A stretch of DNA of 64,000 bases, taken from contig NC_002932.3 in assembly GCF_000006985.1 (NCBI RefSeq), positions 1,351,109 through 1,415,108 of the forward strand, given 5' to 3'. Below are positions 20,495 to 28,686 of this stretch, in pieces. The position numbers were made by a program, and so were the translations under genes. Within the stretch, counting starts at the first letter, position 1. Each line of letters begins with the position of its first letter. Source of the DNA: Chlorobaculum tepidum TLS (lineage in GTDB: Bacteria; Bacteroidota; Chlorobiia; Chlorobiales; Chlorobiaceae). The notes under the pieces are model-generated. The model was given only the letters and a program-made list of their open reading frames with translations. It ran no database searches and was not told where the DNA came from.

Positions 20495-21313
20495 GTGCTT
20501 TACCACCTCACGCTGCTTGAGGAACAAGGAAATGGTGGCAAGCTCGTCGTAGCCATATCGGGTGATTCGGAAACAGGAAAATCGGGAATATCCCACTCGC
20601 TCGCCCTCTTGCTCAAAGCTCAAAGCATCCGCATCAAGATTCTGCATACCGACAACTCCTACCGCGTCCATCCCCTTGACCGGTGGAAGCACCGGATCAG
20701 CAACAGCAACAATTATGAACTGGTCACCGATTTCAGCAAAATTCAGACGCTCGTCATCGACGGCAACGCCAACAACCTGAAAATGCACGCCTGGGGCAAA
20801 TGCCATCCGCAGGATTGCGACTGGGGCGAAGTCAACGCATACCCATACGCGCCGAACGTTTCCAGCCCGATCGAACCGCAAGCGCAGGCCGTCTCCGCCG
20901 TTTACACCACAAACTTCAGCCAGACGCTGGTCATTGTCAAGCCGGCAGGACCTAACATGATTCGCGCCGAAGTTTTTACCCGCTTCACCGACAACAGCAA
21001 CCGCAGCAACTACACGGAGGTCTACCCCTTCAGACGGCAGCTTCGCCTTACGCCGATAAGGCCTTTCCCCGGCCTGCTCCCCATGCCAGGAGCAGCCGTC
21101 CAGGAGGATTGTGTGTCGTTCAACCCGGTGACCACGACCGTCAGGAAAATCGACGGAAGCTGGAAAATCGTCGATGGCAGCCACTGGCTCTTCGATTTCG
21201 GCGACAAGGAGAGCGAAGCCAGAACAGCTTATGCCATCATCAAAAAATACGGCTTCACCCGTTCATGCTTCGTAGGCCGTCCCGACCCGAGCTTTAACTA
21301 CCTGAGGAAGTAA
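20495..21313 (+). CDS. Chimera: truncated P-loop kinase fused to a WGKCHPxDCDWG-type domain
   Basis: With a GTG start the frame has 272 residues. Residues 1-63 look like the front of a uridine-kinase-like P-loop enzyme: Walker A GDSETGKS at 23-30 and HTDNSYRVHPLDR at 51-63. The kinase then stops, and from about 64 a different protein begins, with WGKCHPQDCDWG at 100-111 and a late FDFGDKESEARTAYAIIKKYGF plus CFVGRPDPSFNY. I know the latter two motifs as a recurring secreted or extracellular domain pair. The reading frame upstream (LGDVLLINDQHKSAAKAICD) also matches kinase N-termini but has no ATG/GTG/TTG start. The gene may be a deletion fusion and possibly non-functional. Confidence 0.65.
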   Translation: MLYHLTLLEEQGNGGKLVVAISGDSETGKSGISHSLALLLKAQSIRIKILHTDNSYRVHPLDRWKHRISNSNNYELVTDFSKIQTLVIDGNANNLKMHAWGKCHPQDCDWGEVNAYPYAPNVSSPIEPQAQAVSAVYTTNFSQTLVIVKPAGPNMIRAEVFTRFTDNSNRSNYTEVYPFRRQLRLTPIRPFPGLLPMPGAAVQEDCVSFNPVTTTVRKIDGSWKIVDGSHWLFDFGDKESEARTAYAIIKKYGFTRSCFVGRPDPSFNYLRK

Positions 21314-21337
21314 GCGCGATTTTTTTGTAGATGCACA

Positions 21338-21372
21338 AAACCCCCGGTTTCAGCAAATGGAACCGGGGGTTT
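21338..21372. terminator. Hairpin terminator after the chimeric gene
   Basis: AAACCCCCGGTT (21338-21349) pairs perfectly with AACCGGGGGTTT (21361-21372). Only three Ts follow on the + strand, so efficiency is uncertain. Confidence 0.6.
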
Positions 21373-21417
21373 GCCATTCACCGCAAACGAGCCCGCCAAC
21401 AACATCAGTATCCACGC

Positions 21418-23393
21418 ATGATCGACCACCACAACTTGCCCCGCGTCCTTCATCCGGATTCCGGAAACCGGCCAGAGAAACCGCGCCGGGTCGATCTGCT
21501 GCTCGTCATCGCATCGCTTCTGGCTGCGCTGCATCTTTTTCCAACGGTAGCGTTCTCGGAACCGGGGCGGCTGACGGTGCTCTTCACCAGCGACCTGCAC
21601 TCCCACTTCTCACCGCATCACGAGCTGGCAGACAATGGAAGCATCCGGGACGCAGGCGGCTACGCTCGGCTTGCCGGAGCGATCGAACAGGAGCGCAAAC
21701 GAACGGATGGGAACACCCTGCTTGTCGATGCGGGCGACTTCACCCAAGGCACGCTCTACCACACCGTTTTGCAGGAAGAGGCGCTCGAACTTCGCCTGAT
21801 GGGCGCGATGGGTTACGACGTCGCCACCTTCAGCAACCACGATTTCGACTTCCGCCCATCCGGAGCTACCGGAATGCTCCGCGCCGCGCGAGCCAAAGCG
21901 CAGGTGCTGCCGCAACTGGTCATCTCGAACCTCCGTTCAGTACAAACGACCCCGGCGATGCGACGCTGAAACAGGCTTTCCGCGACTACCCGGTGCGCGG
22001 TTATACGATTATCGAACGCAACGGGCTGCGCATCGGCATTTTCGGTCTGCTTGGCAAGGATGCCGCCGAAGACGCGAGCTTTGCCAGACCAATCACCTTC
22101 TCCGATCCAGTCGAAGCGGCAAGAAAAACGGTGAAGATTCTGAAGGAACGCGAGAAAGTTGACCTCGTCGTCTGCCTGTCGCACAGCGGCACCAATCCAG
22201 ACAAGGCACACTCCGAAGATGAAAAGCTTGCCGCCGCCGTCCCCGGCATTGACGTGATCGTCAGCGGCCACACCCACACAATTCTGCAGTCGCCGATCAG
22301 GGCAGGAAAAACGCTCATCGTCTCCGCCGGATCGTACGGCACATGGCTCGGCGTACTCGATCTAAAGGTCGGAAAGAGCTGCAAGATTGAGGTGACGGGA
22401 TACCGGCTGCGGAAAATCGACACAAGCGTACCGGAAGACCGAAATATCGCCCGCACCATCGATGGCTTCCGGAGTCTCGTCGAAGAGCGCTACCTCTCGC
22501 ACTTCGGCTACCGCTTCAGCCAGGTGCTTGCCTTCCAGCCATTCAACGGCCAGACCATCGAAGAGACATATACCAAACCCGGAGAAACCGGCCTCGGCAA
22601 CCTCGTCACCGACGCCTACCGCTACGCCGTCGGAGAGGCTGAGGGTCGCCGCCGCCACATCGACGCCGCTGTCGATGTGCTCGGCTGCATTCGTTCGTCG
22701 CTCTTCAAAGGCGACATCCGCGTGTCGGATGTTTTCCAGACCACCTCGCTCGGCCCGGTGCAATACGGCTATTGCGGCAACACCATCATCGTGGTCTACC
22801 TCACGGGCCGCGACCTGAAAAACCTGCTCGAAGTCCACACCAGCATCGCTCCGTCAAAAAAAGACGCCCTCCTGAGCGTCTCCGGCATCAGGTTCAGCTA
22901 CAACCCCAACCGCATGCCGTTCGACCGCGTAACCTCAGTCGAAATCGAAGGGGCCGATCACCGCTTCCGCCCGCTGGAGAACGAACGCCGGTACAGCGTG
23001 GCGATCAACTCCTACCTCGCCAACCTGATTGATTTCGTCGGCAAAAAATCCTTCGGCATCCTGCAAATCACGCCGAGAGACGAAGCGGGAAATGCGGTAT
23101 CCGCCAGAGATGAAAGCAGGCTCACGGTAATGCGGAACGGCGAACCGCTGCGCGAGTGGATCGCACTGGCCGAATACCTCTCGTCGTTCCCCGAAAAGAA
23201 CGGCATTCCGACGATGCCCAAACGCTACGCCAAGCCCGAAGGCCGCATTGTCGCCGAGGCTTCATGGAACCCCGTCAAGCTCATCGCCAGAGGCAACTGG
23301 ATCACGATAATCGCCGCCGTACTGATCGTTGTCGCGGTGATACTCGTTGTTGAATTTGTCCACAAGCGCTTTCGGCAAGGTGATCATAAGTGA
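21418..23393 (+). pseudogene. 5'-nucleotidase / cyclic phosphodiesterase (UshA-like), frameshifted
   Basis: The first frame starts MIDHHNLPRVLH and has a hydrophobic segment (DLLLVIASLLAALHLF) and the metallophosphatase motifs SDLHSHF, VDAGDFTQG and SNHDFDF. It runs off frame near 21935: the text ISNLR must continue FSTNDPGDATLKQAF in another frame, which a single missing base would explain. The second frame has SGHTHTIL, YGTWLGVLDL, the 5'-nucleotidase C-terminal domain (GETGLGNLVTDAYR near 22590) and a C-terminal membrane segment with a basic tail. If it is not a sequencing error, this is a recently broken membrane-anchored periplasmic nucleotidase. Confidence 0.85.
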
Positions 23394-23583
23394 TACCCTT
23401 ATTCTCATTTATCCTGATTTCAAAATGATATCCATAAAGATGGAATTCAAACTTTTCTTGATTTGACTTGACTTTTTGTGGTAGCTTTTAAGGGATTTCG
23501 TTACAGAGCGTTGTTGATGAGCGTCACATGAAACGAGATATGAAGAAACGAACTAATAACTTGTTAGAAACCAGAGGCACTCT

Positions 23584-24531
23584 ATGTCCCCCAAAGTTTT
23601 TGTAAGCCACGCCAGCGAAGATAAAGATCGATTTGTACTTCAGTTCGCAGAGCGCCTTCGTCAAAAAGGTATCGATGCTTGGCTGGACAAGTGGGAAATG
23701 CTCCCGGGAGATAGCCTTGTAGACAAGATATTCGAAGAGGGAATAAAGGAGGCCAAAGCAGTAATCGTCGTTTTATCAAAGTTCAGCGTGGAAAAGCCGT
23801 GGGTAAGAGAAGAACTAAACGCCGCCTTTGTTAAAAGGATCAACAACGGGAGCAAACTCATTCCAATCGTTATCGACGATTGCGAAGTCCCAGAAGCGTT
23901 GAAAAGCACGTTATGGGAACCCATCGCTGATCTGTCGGCTTATGACAAAAGCTTCGATCGTATTGTTGCCTCGATCTATGGTGCCAATGACAGACCACCT
24001 ATAGGGCCGCAGCCCGAGTACGTCCAGTCATTTGTTCAAGCCATCGGCAACCTAAACAACATCGATAGTCTTGTGCTCCGTTTTTCCTGCGAGGAAGTAT
24101 TGAAGACTGGGAATGCTTTCGTTAATCCTGAGCGCGTCTTCTTAAAAGATGACAAACCGATCCTTCCGGAGGACGAGCTGAAAGATTCCTTAGAAATACT
24201 TGATGGTGGCGGCTATATCAAACTGATGCGAACCCTCGGCGGTGGCTTTTTCCCATACCAGATAACCACCTATGGCTTTGATGTTTATGCAAATGCTTCT
24301 ATTCCCGATTATCAGGGCAAGATTGCGGCGGTAGTCTCTGCCATAGTGAATGAGAAGTTGATGAGTAATGCCAAAATTCAAGAGCGACTAAAGGAGAACA
24401 AAATCATCGTTGATCACATCTTAAACGTGCTTGAAAACAAGGGCCACATAAAGCAATCAAAAATGATTGGCGGGTTGTCGGAAATATTTAATGTTTCGCC
24501 TTCATTGAAGCGAGCACTAAGCGGTGGCTAG
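23584..24531 (+). CDS. TIR-domain protein, putative NAD-cleaving defence effector
   Basis: Residues 1-130 are a bacterial TIR domain: KVFVSHASEDKDRFVLQFAE, then DAWLDKWEMLPGDSLVDKIF with the likely catalytic Glu38, and a later SKFSVEKPWVREEL. The remainder (about 150-315) has no membrane segment and looks helical with a winged-helix-like end (IKQSKMIGGLSEIFNVS). TIR domains of this kind often hydrolyse NAD during anti-phage responses; that function is inferred here. The gene is more AT-rich than its neighbours. Its TAG stop is inside a CTAG that was the target of a small transposon. Confidence 0.9.
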   Translation: MSPKVFVSHASEDKDRFVLQFAERLRQKGIDAWLDKWEMLPGDSLVDKIFEEGIKEAKAVIVVLSKFSVEKPWVREELNAAFVKRINNGSKLIPIVIDDCEVPEALKSTLWEPIADLSAYDKSFDRIVASIYGANDRPPIGPQPEYVQSFVQAIGNLNNIDSLVLRFSCEEVLKTGNAFVNPERVFLKDDKPILPEDELKDSLEILDGGGYIKLMRTLGGGFFPYQITTYGFDVYANASIPDYQGKIAAVVSAIVNEKLMSNAKIQERLKENKIIVDHILNVLENKGHIKQSKMIGGLSEIFNVSPSLKRALSGG

Positions 24532-24663
24532 TGTCACGTCACCACAAAACTGTCTCATCAAAAATTACAAAAACTGATTAATCTCTTTATTTTTATAGGC
24601 TTATGAGCAGGCCCGCATCCTCTCTCCGCAAGTTTATCCGTCAATATAGCGGAGACGTGACAC
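24531..24663. mobile_element. 133-bp MITE of IS630/Tc1 type
   Basis: The terminal inverted repeats are GTGTCACGTC (24531-24540) and GACGTGACAC (24654-24663); allowing two mismatches they extend five bases inward. Each end is flanked by TA within CTAG (24528-24531 and 24663-24666 with the overlapping G and C), the TA duplication and CTAG preference known for IS630 elements. There is no ORF inside, so it is non-autonomous. Removing it restores GGTGGCTAGTTTTCTAAC, so the TIR stop codon is unchanged by the insertion. Confidence 0.75.
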
Positions 24664-24668
24664 TAGTT

Positions 24669-24740
24669 TTCTAACCCGGCAGTCCACACGGACACTGCGC
24701 GATAAAGCCACGCAGCGCCGGTGATTTCAAACGTTATGAT
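24669..24740 (+). mobile_element. attC-like recombination site after the TIR gene
   Basis: The site starts TTCTAAC and ends CAAACGTTATGAT. The inner arms CACGGACACTGCG and CGCAGCGCCGGTG pair with mismatches, and the outer TAAC pairs with GTTA. The end CAAACGTTATGAT is identical to the end of the attC beside the DUF3644 gene at 3533, read on the opposite strand. Length (about 70 bases) and layout fit attC; the weak outer arms are the main doubt. Confidence 0.7.
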
Positions 24741-25425
24741 GGTGCGCTGGATTGTAGTAAAATGCAGGCATTAATCAGTAATAAGCTGACTTTGTTGAAA
24801 GCCAGAAATAAACCGGGTTTGACCTCAAGCAGAAATAGCGTCACAAATGGGCGTGTCAAAAACGGTTAGAGGAAGAATCGAATCCCACCCATTGGCAACC
24901 CAGCCCATTCCCCATCGCTGAGTTCTCTTCGCAGATACGCTCAGGCTTGTGGAATGAAACTCGTGATTCAAATGGTGCGAGAGGATGATGAGAAGTATGA
25001 AGAACCCTGCCGCAAGCAGCGGGGTATCTTGAAGGCAATACTTGAATACTTTACGCCGTAAACGGCGGGGTATTTACCCTTAGGGAATAAAAGGGTTAGG
25101 GATACGTGAGTCACACGGCGCGAAACCGGCTCTTTCAGATACCGGCTCACGGTGAAAAAAGTTTGATCAGCGGCTTGTCAGCCTCAACATTACCGACCGC
25201 CTCGCGTTTACGGCAAGTGAACAAATTCTGCCACTCTGGCATTTACTATAACTGTAATCCGGAGAAGGGCTCACAGAGAAACCCATTCCATACCGCCTGG
25301 CATATGAGATATTTGATAGTAATCAGACCACATATCGGCAATGTAAACACAGCCTTTCATCGTTACCAGAACCAGCAAGGCAACATCGGCACCTGTAGTT
25401 CTTCAACTGCAAACAAACCTGAGGG
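24741..25425. other. Gene-free stretch with palindromic elements
   Basis: No gene is supported. Two short GC palindromes occur close together: ACCCTGC...GCAGCGGGGT at 25004-25025 and ACGCCGTAAACGGCGGGGT at 25053-25071, both running into GGGGTAT. They look like REP-type intergenic palindromes. A few short frames are open but show no family features. Confidence 0.5.
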
Positions 25426-26481
25426 ATGATCTTGGGAAACGTCTTGAACATAGAAACCTTCGTCGACCTTGGTCTTGACCCCGGATCGGCAAACACCCTG
25501 ATGTGCATAAAGGATCAGGGCATCGTGGTCAATGAGCCGACGATTGTCGCCGTCGAAAGCGAATCCGGACAGTTGCTTGCCTTTGGACACGAGGCCCTCA
25601 ACATGCACCAGAAAATGCATCCGGGCATTCAAACCATCATGCCTGTAACCAACGGAATTATCGGCGATTACGAGAATACCCAGAAGCTCTTCAGAGAGCT
25701 GCTGCACAACGTCAAGCCCAGGATTCTCTTCGGCATTCACCGGCTTGTGGTCAGTATACCTCTCAGCATCACGGAAGTGGGAAAGCGCGCGTTCTTCGAT
25801 ATGGCGGAACATCTGGGTGCCAAAGAGGCCTGGCTGGTATTGGAACCGATAGCCGCAGCAATAGGTGCCGGCCTGAACCCGTTCGAGCCTGTCGCAAACC
25901 TGATCGTCAATCTGGGTGCCGGCACTACGCAAATCGCGGTCATCTCGCTGGGCGGCATTGTTTCAGGGGAATCGCTCTCTGTTTCAGGCAACCAGATCAA
26001 CAATGCGATCATCGAGAACCTGAGAGAACAGAACAATCTGGCTATCAGCGAATATGCAGCCGAACATATCAAGCGGAACATTGCCGCCACCGACAGGGCT
26101 GACCGCGAAAGCCGGCTGACGGTCAAAGGGTTCAACCTGCTGACCGGTTTTCCTGATACGCAGGAGATCAGCACGGCGGTCCTCAGGGAAATCATCACGA
26201 CACCGCTGCAGGAGATCGTGACCGCAATCAAAAAGTGCATCGAGGTACTTGCCGACAAACCCGATGTCGCCGTTGACATCCTCGAACGGGGCATCTATCT
26301 GACGGGAGGCGGTGCGCTGTTGAGCGGCATCGACAAGAAAATCCAGTCCGAGACCGGACTCGCTGTCACCATCTGCGAAGAGCCGCAAACAACGGTCGGC
26401 AAAGGATTGTGTACGATTCTGGAAAATTTCGAGCATTACCGTCCGGTTCTTCTTGACAACAACAAGAAGCATAAACAGTAA
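25426..26481 (+). CDS. Divergent MreB-like actin homologue
   Basis: The product has 351 residues. The actin-fold signatures of MreB are recognisable but altered: phosphate-1 is DLGLDPGSANTL instead of the usual DLGTANTL, phosphate-2 is NLGAGTTQIAVISLGGIV instead of DIGGGTT, and the adenosine motif GIYLTGGGALLSGID is well kept. It stands alone, without mreC, mreD or rodA. It may be a second MreB with a special job or a drifting paralogue. No N-terminal amphipathic helix is obvious. A strong terminator follows. Confidence 0.88.
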   Translation: MILGNVLNIETFVDLGLDPGSANTLMCIKDQGIVVNEPTIVAVESESGQLLAFGHEALNMHQKMHPGIQTIMPVTNGIIGDYENTQKLFRELLHNVKPRILFGIHRLVVSIPLSITEVGKRAFFDMAEHLGAKEAWLVLEPIAAAIGAGLNPFEPVANLIVNLGAGTTQIAVISLGGIVSGESLSVSGNQINNAIIENLREQNNLAISEYAAEHIKRNIAATDRADRESRLTVKGFNLLTGFPDTQEISTAVLREIITTPLQEIVTAIKKCIEVLADKPDVAVDILERGIYLTGGGALLSGIDKKIQSETGLAVTICEEPQTTVGKGLCTILENFEHYRPVLLDNNKKHKQ

Positions 26482-26514
26482 CATCGCCGCAGTGACCAGC
26501 CAGACAGCAGAATA

Positions 26515-26563
26515 GCAAGAAGCCCGAATAAACCTGGCAGAGGTTATGCGGGCTTCTTGCTTT
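26515..26563. terminator. Bidirectional terminator between mreB-like and 230-aa genes
   Basis: GCAAGAAGCCCG (26515-26526) pairs perfectly with CGGGCTTCTTGC (26549-26560), with an inner AACCT/AGGTT stem, and is followed by TTT. The reverse direction is followed by TATTCT. Confidence 0.8.
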
Positions 26564-26583
26564 ACAAGGCTGTTTCACGGTGC

Positions 26584-27276
26584 TCAGAAGGTTTTCTGTT
26601 CACAGGAGCATCCGTTGCTGCCCTGCACCTTGCTGATCGAGTCCTCGACGATCGACAGCAGAAAGCTGATACGGCCTTCGGCATAGGACAAGGTGGGCGA
26701 AATGGCCTTGAACTTGCCGATCAGCTCTTCGAGCTTCTGCTTTTTCATGGCATTGATGAGGCCATGAGAGATGCCAACCTTGTCAACCGGTACAACGGTT
26801 CTGAAGCCCGGCTCGTACTTCTGCATGCCCAGGTCGATTGTCTGTTTGGCATCGGATTTGCCGACAGCGGCAACGGCAGGCTGATTGACCTGATTAAGGT
26901 TGCGAATCGGCATGAGCCTCATCACCGGCTTTCCCGTTGGTGCAGCGGCCGGCTTCATCAGGAGGTTGCGCCGGTCGATTTTCAGGTTCCTGTCGATCAG
27001 CTCAAACCTGTTGAGCAGAGAGCGCTCGAAGTTGTTGAACTTTTTGAGCTGCTCTGCGGATTCCGGCGGCCAGGCTTTCTGAACAGGCGTCAGTTTGATG
27101 ATACTGGCTACGTTGAAGGGGCCGTAAAGATCCTTGGCCGCAGCATCGATCTGCCGAAGCAGGTCTTCCTGCTCGGCATAGCCGGTCTTGAGCACGGTCA
27201 TCAGAAAATCGATCTCGCCTGCCATTTTCATGAAACCCGAGGTGCCGATATAGGCATCCGGCGTCACGCTCTTCAT
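26584..27276 (-). CDS. Protein of unknown function, 230 residues, possibly 5'-truncated
   Basis: The frame from the ATG at 27276 begins MKSVTPDAYIGTSGFMKMAG. Upstream the same frame stays open for 28 more codons of protein-like text (PFGFSVWKTLANDPAWNVSG...) back to a TAA at 27361-27363, but has no usable start there. So either translation begins at 27276 or the gene lost its 5' end. The chain is mostly helical, with a proline/alanine linker (MKPAAAPTGKPVM) near 107 and a C-terminal GSNGCSCEQ. There is no membrane segment. I do not recognise a family. Confidence 0.55.
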   Translation of the reverse strand: MKSVTPDAYIGTSGFMKMAGEIDFLMTVLKTGYAEQEDLLRQIDAAAKDLYGPFNVASIIKLTPVQKAWPPESAEQLKKFNNFERSLLNRFELIDRNLKIDRRNLLMKPAAAPTGKPVMRLMPIRNLNQVNQPAVAAVGKSDAKQTIDLGMQKYEPGFRTVVPVDKVGISHGLINAMKKQKLEELIGKFKAISPTLSYAEGRISFLLSIVEDSISKVQGSNGCSCEQKTF

Positions 27277-27646
27277 CTGCGATGCGTACTTCCCGGGCTC
27301 GCCGCTGACATTCCAGGCCGGGTCGTTAGCCAGGGTTTTCCAGACACTGAAACCGAACGGTTAGCGGTTGATCAAGCCGAACTGGCAAGTCTCAACGTGC
27401 GATATACAAAGGAGTTATGGCCTTGAACGGGGCTGATCCTGAAAAGAGGGCGTCCAAAGTATAGTGCCAGGTATTTGTACATCCATTGCACAAAAGATAA
27501 GCAATCCACTGCCGTGCAAATCAACAAATCGTAACAACAGAAATCACCGGCTCGCTTCGCTCACACCTGACTGTCGGTGTTTTTCTGCTGTACACCATCA
27601 GCGACAGAAGCACCGGAAGATCGAGCTGTAAAAGATGACCGGCAGG
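27277..27646. other. Gap between the 230-aa gene and the aquaporin gene
   Basis: It contains the 28-codon in-frame extension of the upstream gene and, near 27543-27591, an imperfect inverted repeat (CAGAAATCACCG with CGGTGTTTTTCTG) that may terminate the aquaporin transcript. Nothing else is seen. Confidence 0.45.
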
Positions 27647-28453
27647 CTACCCTTCCCTGTCGTCGATGTCGAGCGTGCCTTGTGCGGCGACAGTTCCGGC
27701 GGTGGTGGGCGGCCCCTTCAGAATCCATTCAAATACCACGCCGATCAACGCACCGGCGATCGGCCCGGCAACGTAGACCCAGGCAAGCGTTGTATCGCCG
27801 CACACCAGCGCGGGGGCAAGCGAGCGCACAGGGTTCATCGATGCACCGCTGACCGGCGCAGCCCACATCCCTGCCAGCGCAATGTAGCCGCCAACCGCAA
27901 TCGCGCCGTTGGTGCCGATATTACGCGCGCCCGACGAGGTGCCGAGAATCGTGTTCACCAGCGCGGCGGTCAGCACCATCTCCATGACGAGCGCCTTTAG
28001 CGGCGTGACCTCGTGGCCTGGCAACGTCATGCCCGGCGCGACCGCCGCGTTGCCAAACATGAAGCCGAGAAACAGCGCGGCCAGCCACCCTCCGGCGACC
28101 TGGGCAAGGATGTAGCCCGGCACGCGAACCCAGGGGAAGTTCCGGCGCATGGCAAACGCCAGAGTAACGGCAGGATTGAGATGCGCGCCGCTCACCGTGC
28201 CCATGAAGTAGATAATCGCCATCACCATCAGGCCAGGCGCGACCGGCAGGAGCGCATCGCCGGCATGGTTACCGGAACTCGTCGCCGCCACAGGACCGCC
28301 CGCTGCCACGAGCACCAGCAGAAAAGTACCCCACAACTCGGCAAAAATCCGCTGCCATTCGTGCTTCGGGTCGAGAAAATTGGGCGCAATCTGGGTCAGA
28401 AGCATCCGGGCGCGTTGCGCCGCATGGTGGTTATTATCGTTTCCCGAAACCAT
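27647..28453 (-). CDS. MIP-family aquaporin/glycerol channel with NPV second box
   Basis: The product has 268 residues and six transmembrane segments with two half-helices. The first box is canonical (GAHLNPAVT, residues 93-95). The second is NPV (GASMNPVRSL, 207-209), with the selectivity Arg at 210. The Val for Ala change in the second box occurs in some aquaporin subgroups and could alter selectivity. An unusually long hydrophilic N-terminus (about 35 residues, with NDNNHHAAQRA) precedes helix 1. It diverges from proA across a 233-base gap. Whether it passes water, glycerol or another small solute is not clear. Confidence 0.92.
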   Translation of the reverse strand: MVSGNDNNHHAAQRARMLLTQIAPNFLDPKHEWQRIFAELWGTFLLVLVAAGGPVAATSSGNHAGDALLPVAPGLMVMAIIYFMGTVSGAHLNPAVTLAFAMRRNFPWVRVPGYILAQVAGGWLAALFLGFMFGNAAVAPGMTLPGHEVTPLKALVMEMVLTAALVNTILGTSSGARNIGTNGAIAVGGYIALAGMWAAPVSGASMNPVRSLAPALVCGDTTLAWVYVAGPIAGALIGVVFEWILKGPPTTAGTVAAQGTLDIDDREG

Positions 28454-28686
28454 ATCACATTTCTGGATAAGCGGTTAGCAATCTTGTAACAAAAAAGCTC
28501 TTTCACAAAGCGGCTGCTTCTTTGCATTCGCTTTGCAGCTAAAATAAAGATAAAAAATGCTCACCAAGTTGCCACCGTCACCCCAAAGATCATTCCGCGG
28601 CAAACGCCATTGCGCCGGTTGCCGGATATTGACTATCTTTTGCGTCAACGATCACTCACCAATCCCTTTTTCAAGGAGCAGCGTCC

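Larger units (their letters stand above)
23563..24739 (+). mobile_element. Putative integron gene cassette carrying the TIR gene
   Basis: A GTTAGAA core at 23563-23569 lies 15 bases before the TIR start, and an attC-like site ends with GTTATGA at 24733-24739. Between them are one ORF and a small inserted element. The cassette would be about 1.18 kb, or about 1.04 kb before the insertion. Orientation is gene then attC, as in integron cassettes. The left boundary is weaker evidence than the right. Confidence 0.55.

Noticed and set aside
24601-24666. Part of the MITE as an extension of the TIR gene
   Set aside because: The frame ends at TAG in 24529-24531 and the inverted repeats explain the following sequence better.
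24845-24905. tRNA-like string AATCGAATCCCACCCATT with a matching AATGGG upstream
   Set aside because: The span between the matching ends is only about 48 bases; no D-arm or anticodon arm can be formed, so it is not a tRNA.
25106-25429. 107-codon frame before the MreB-like gene
   Set aside because: No ribosome site, unusual composition, overlaps REP-like palindromes; no recognisable family.
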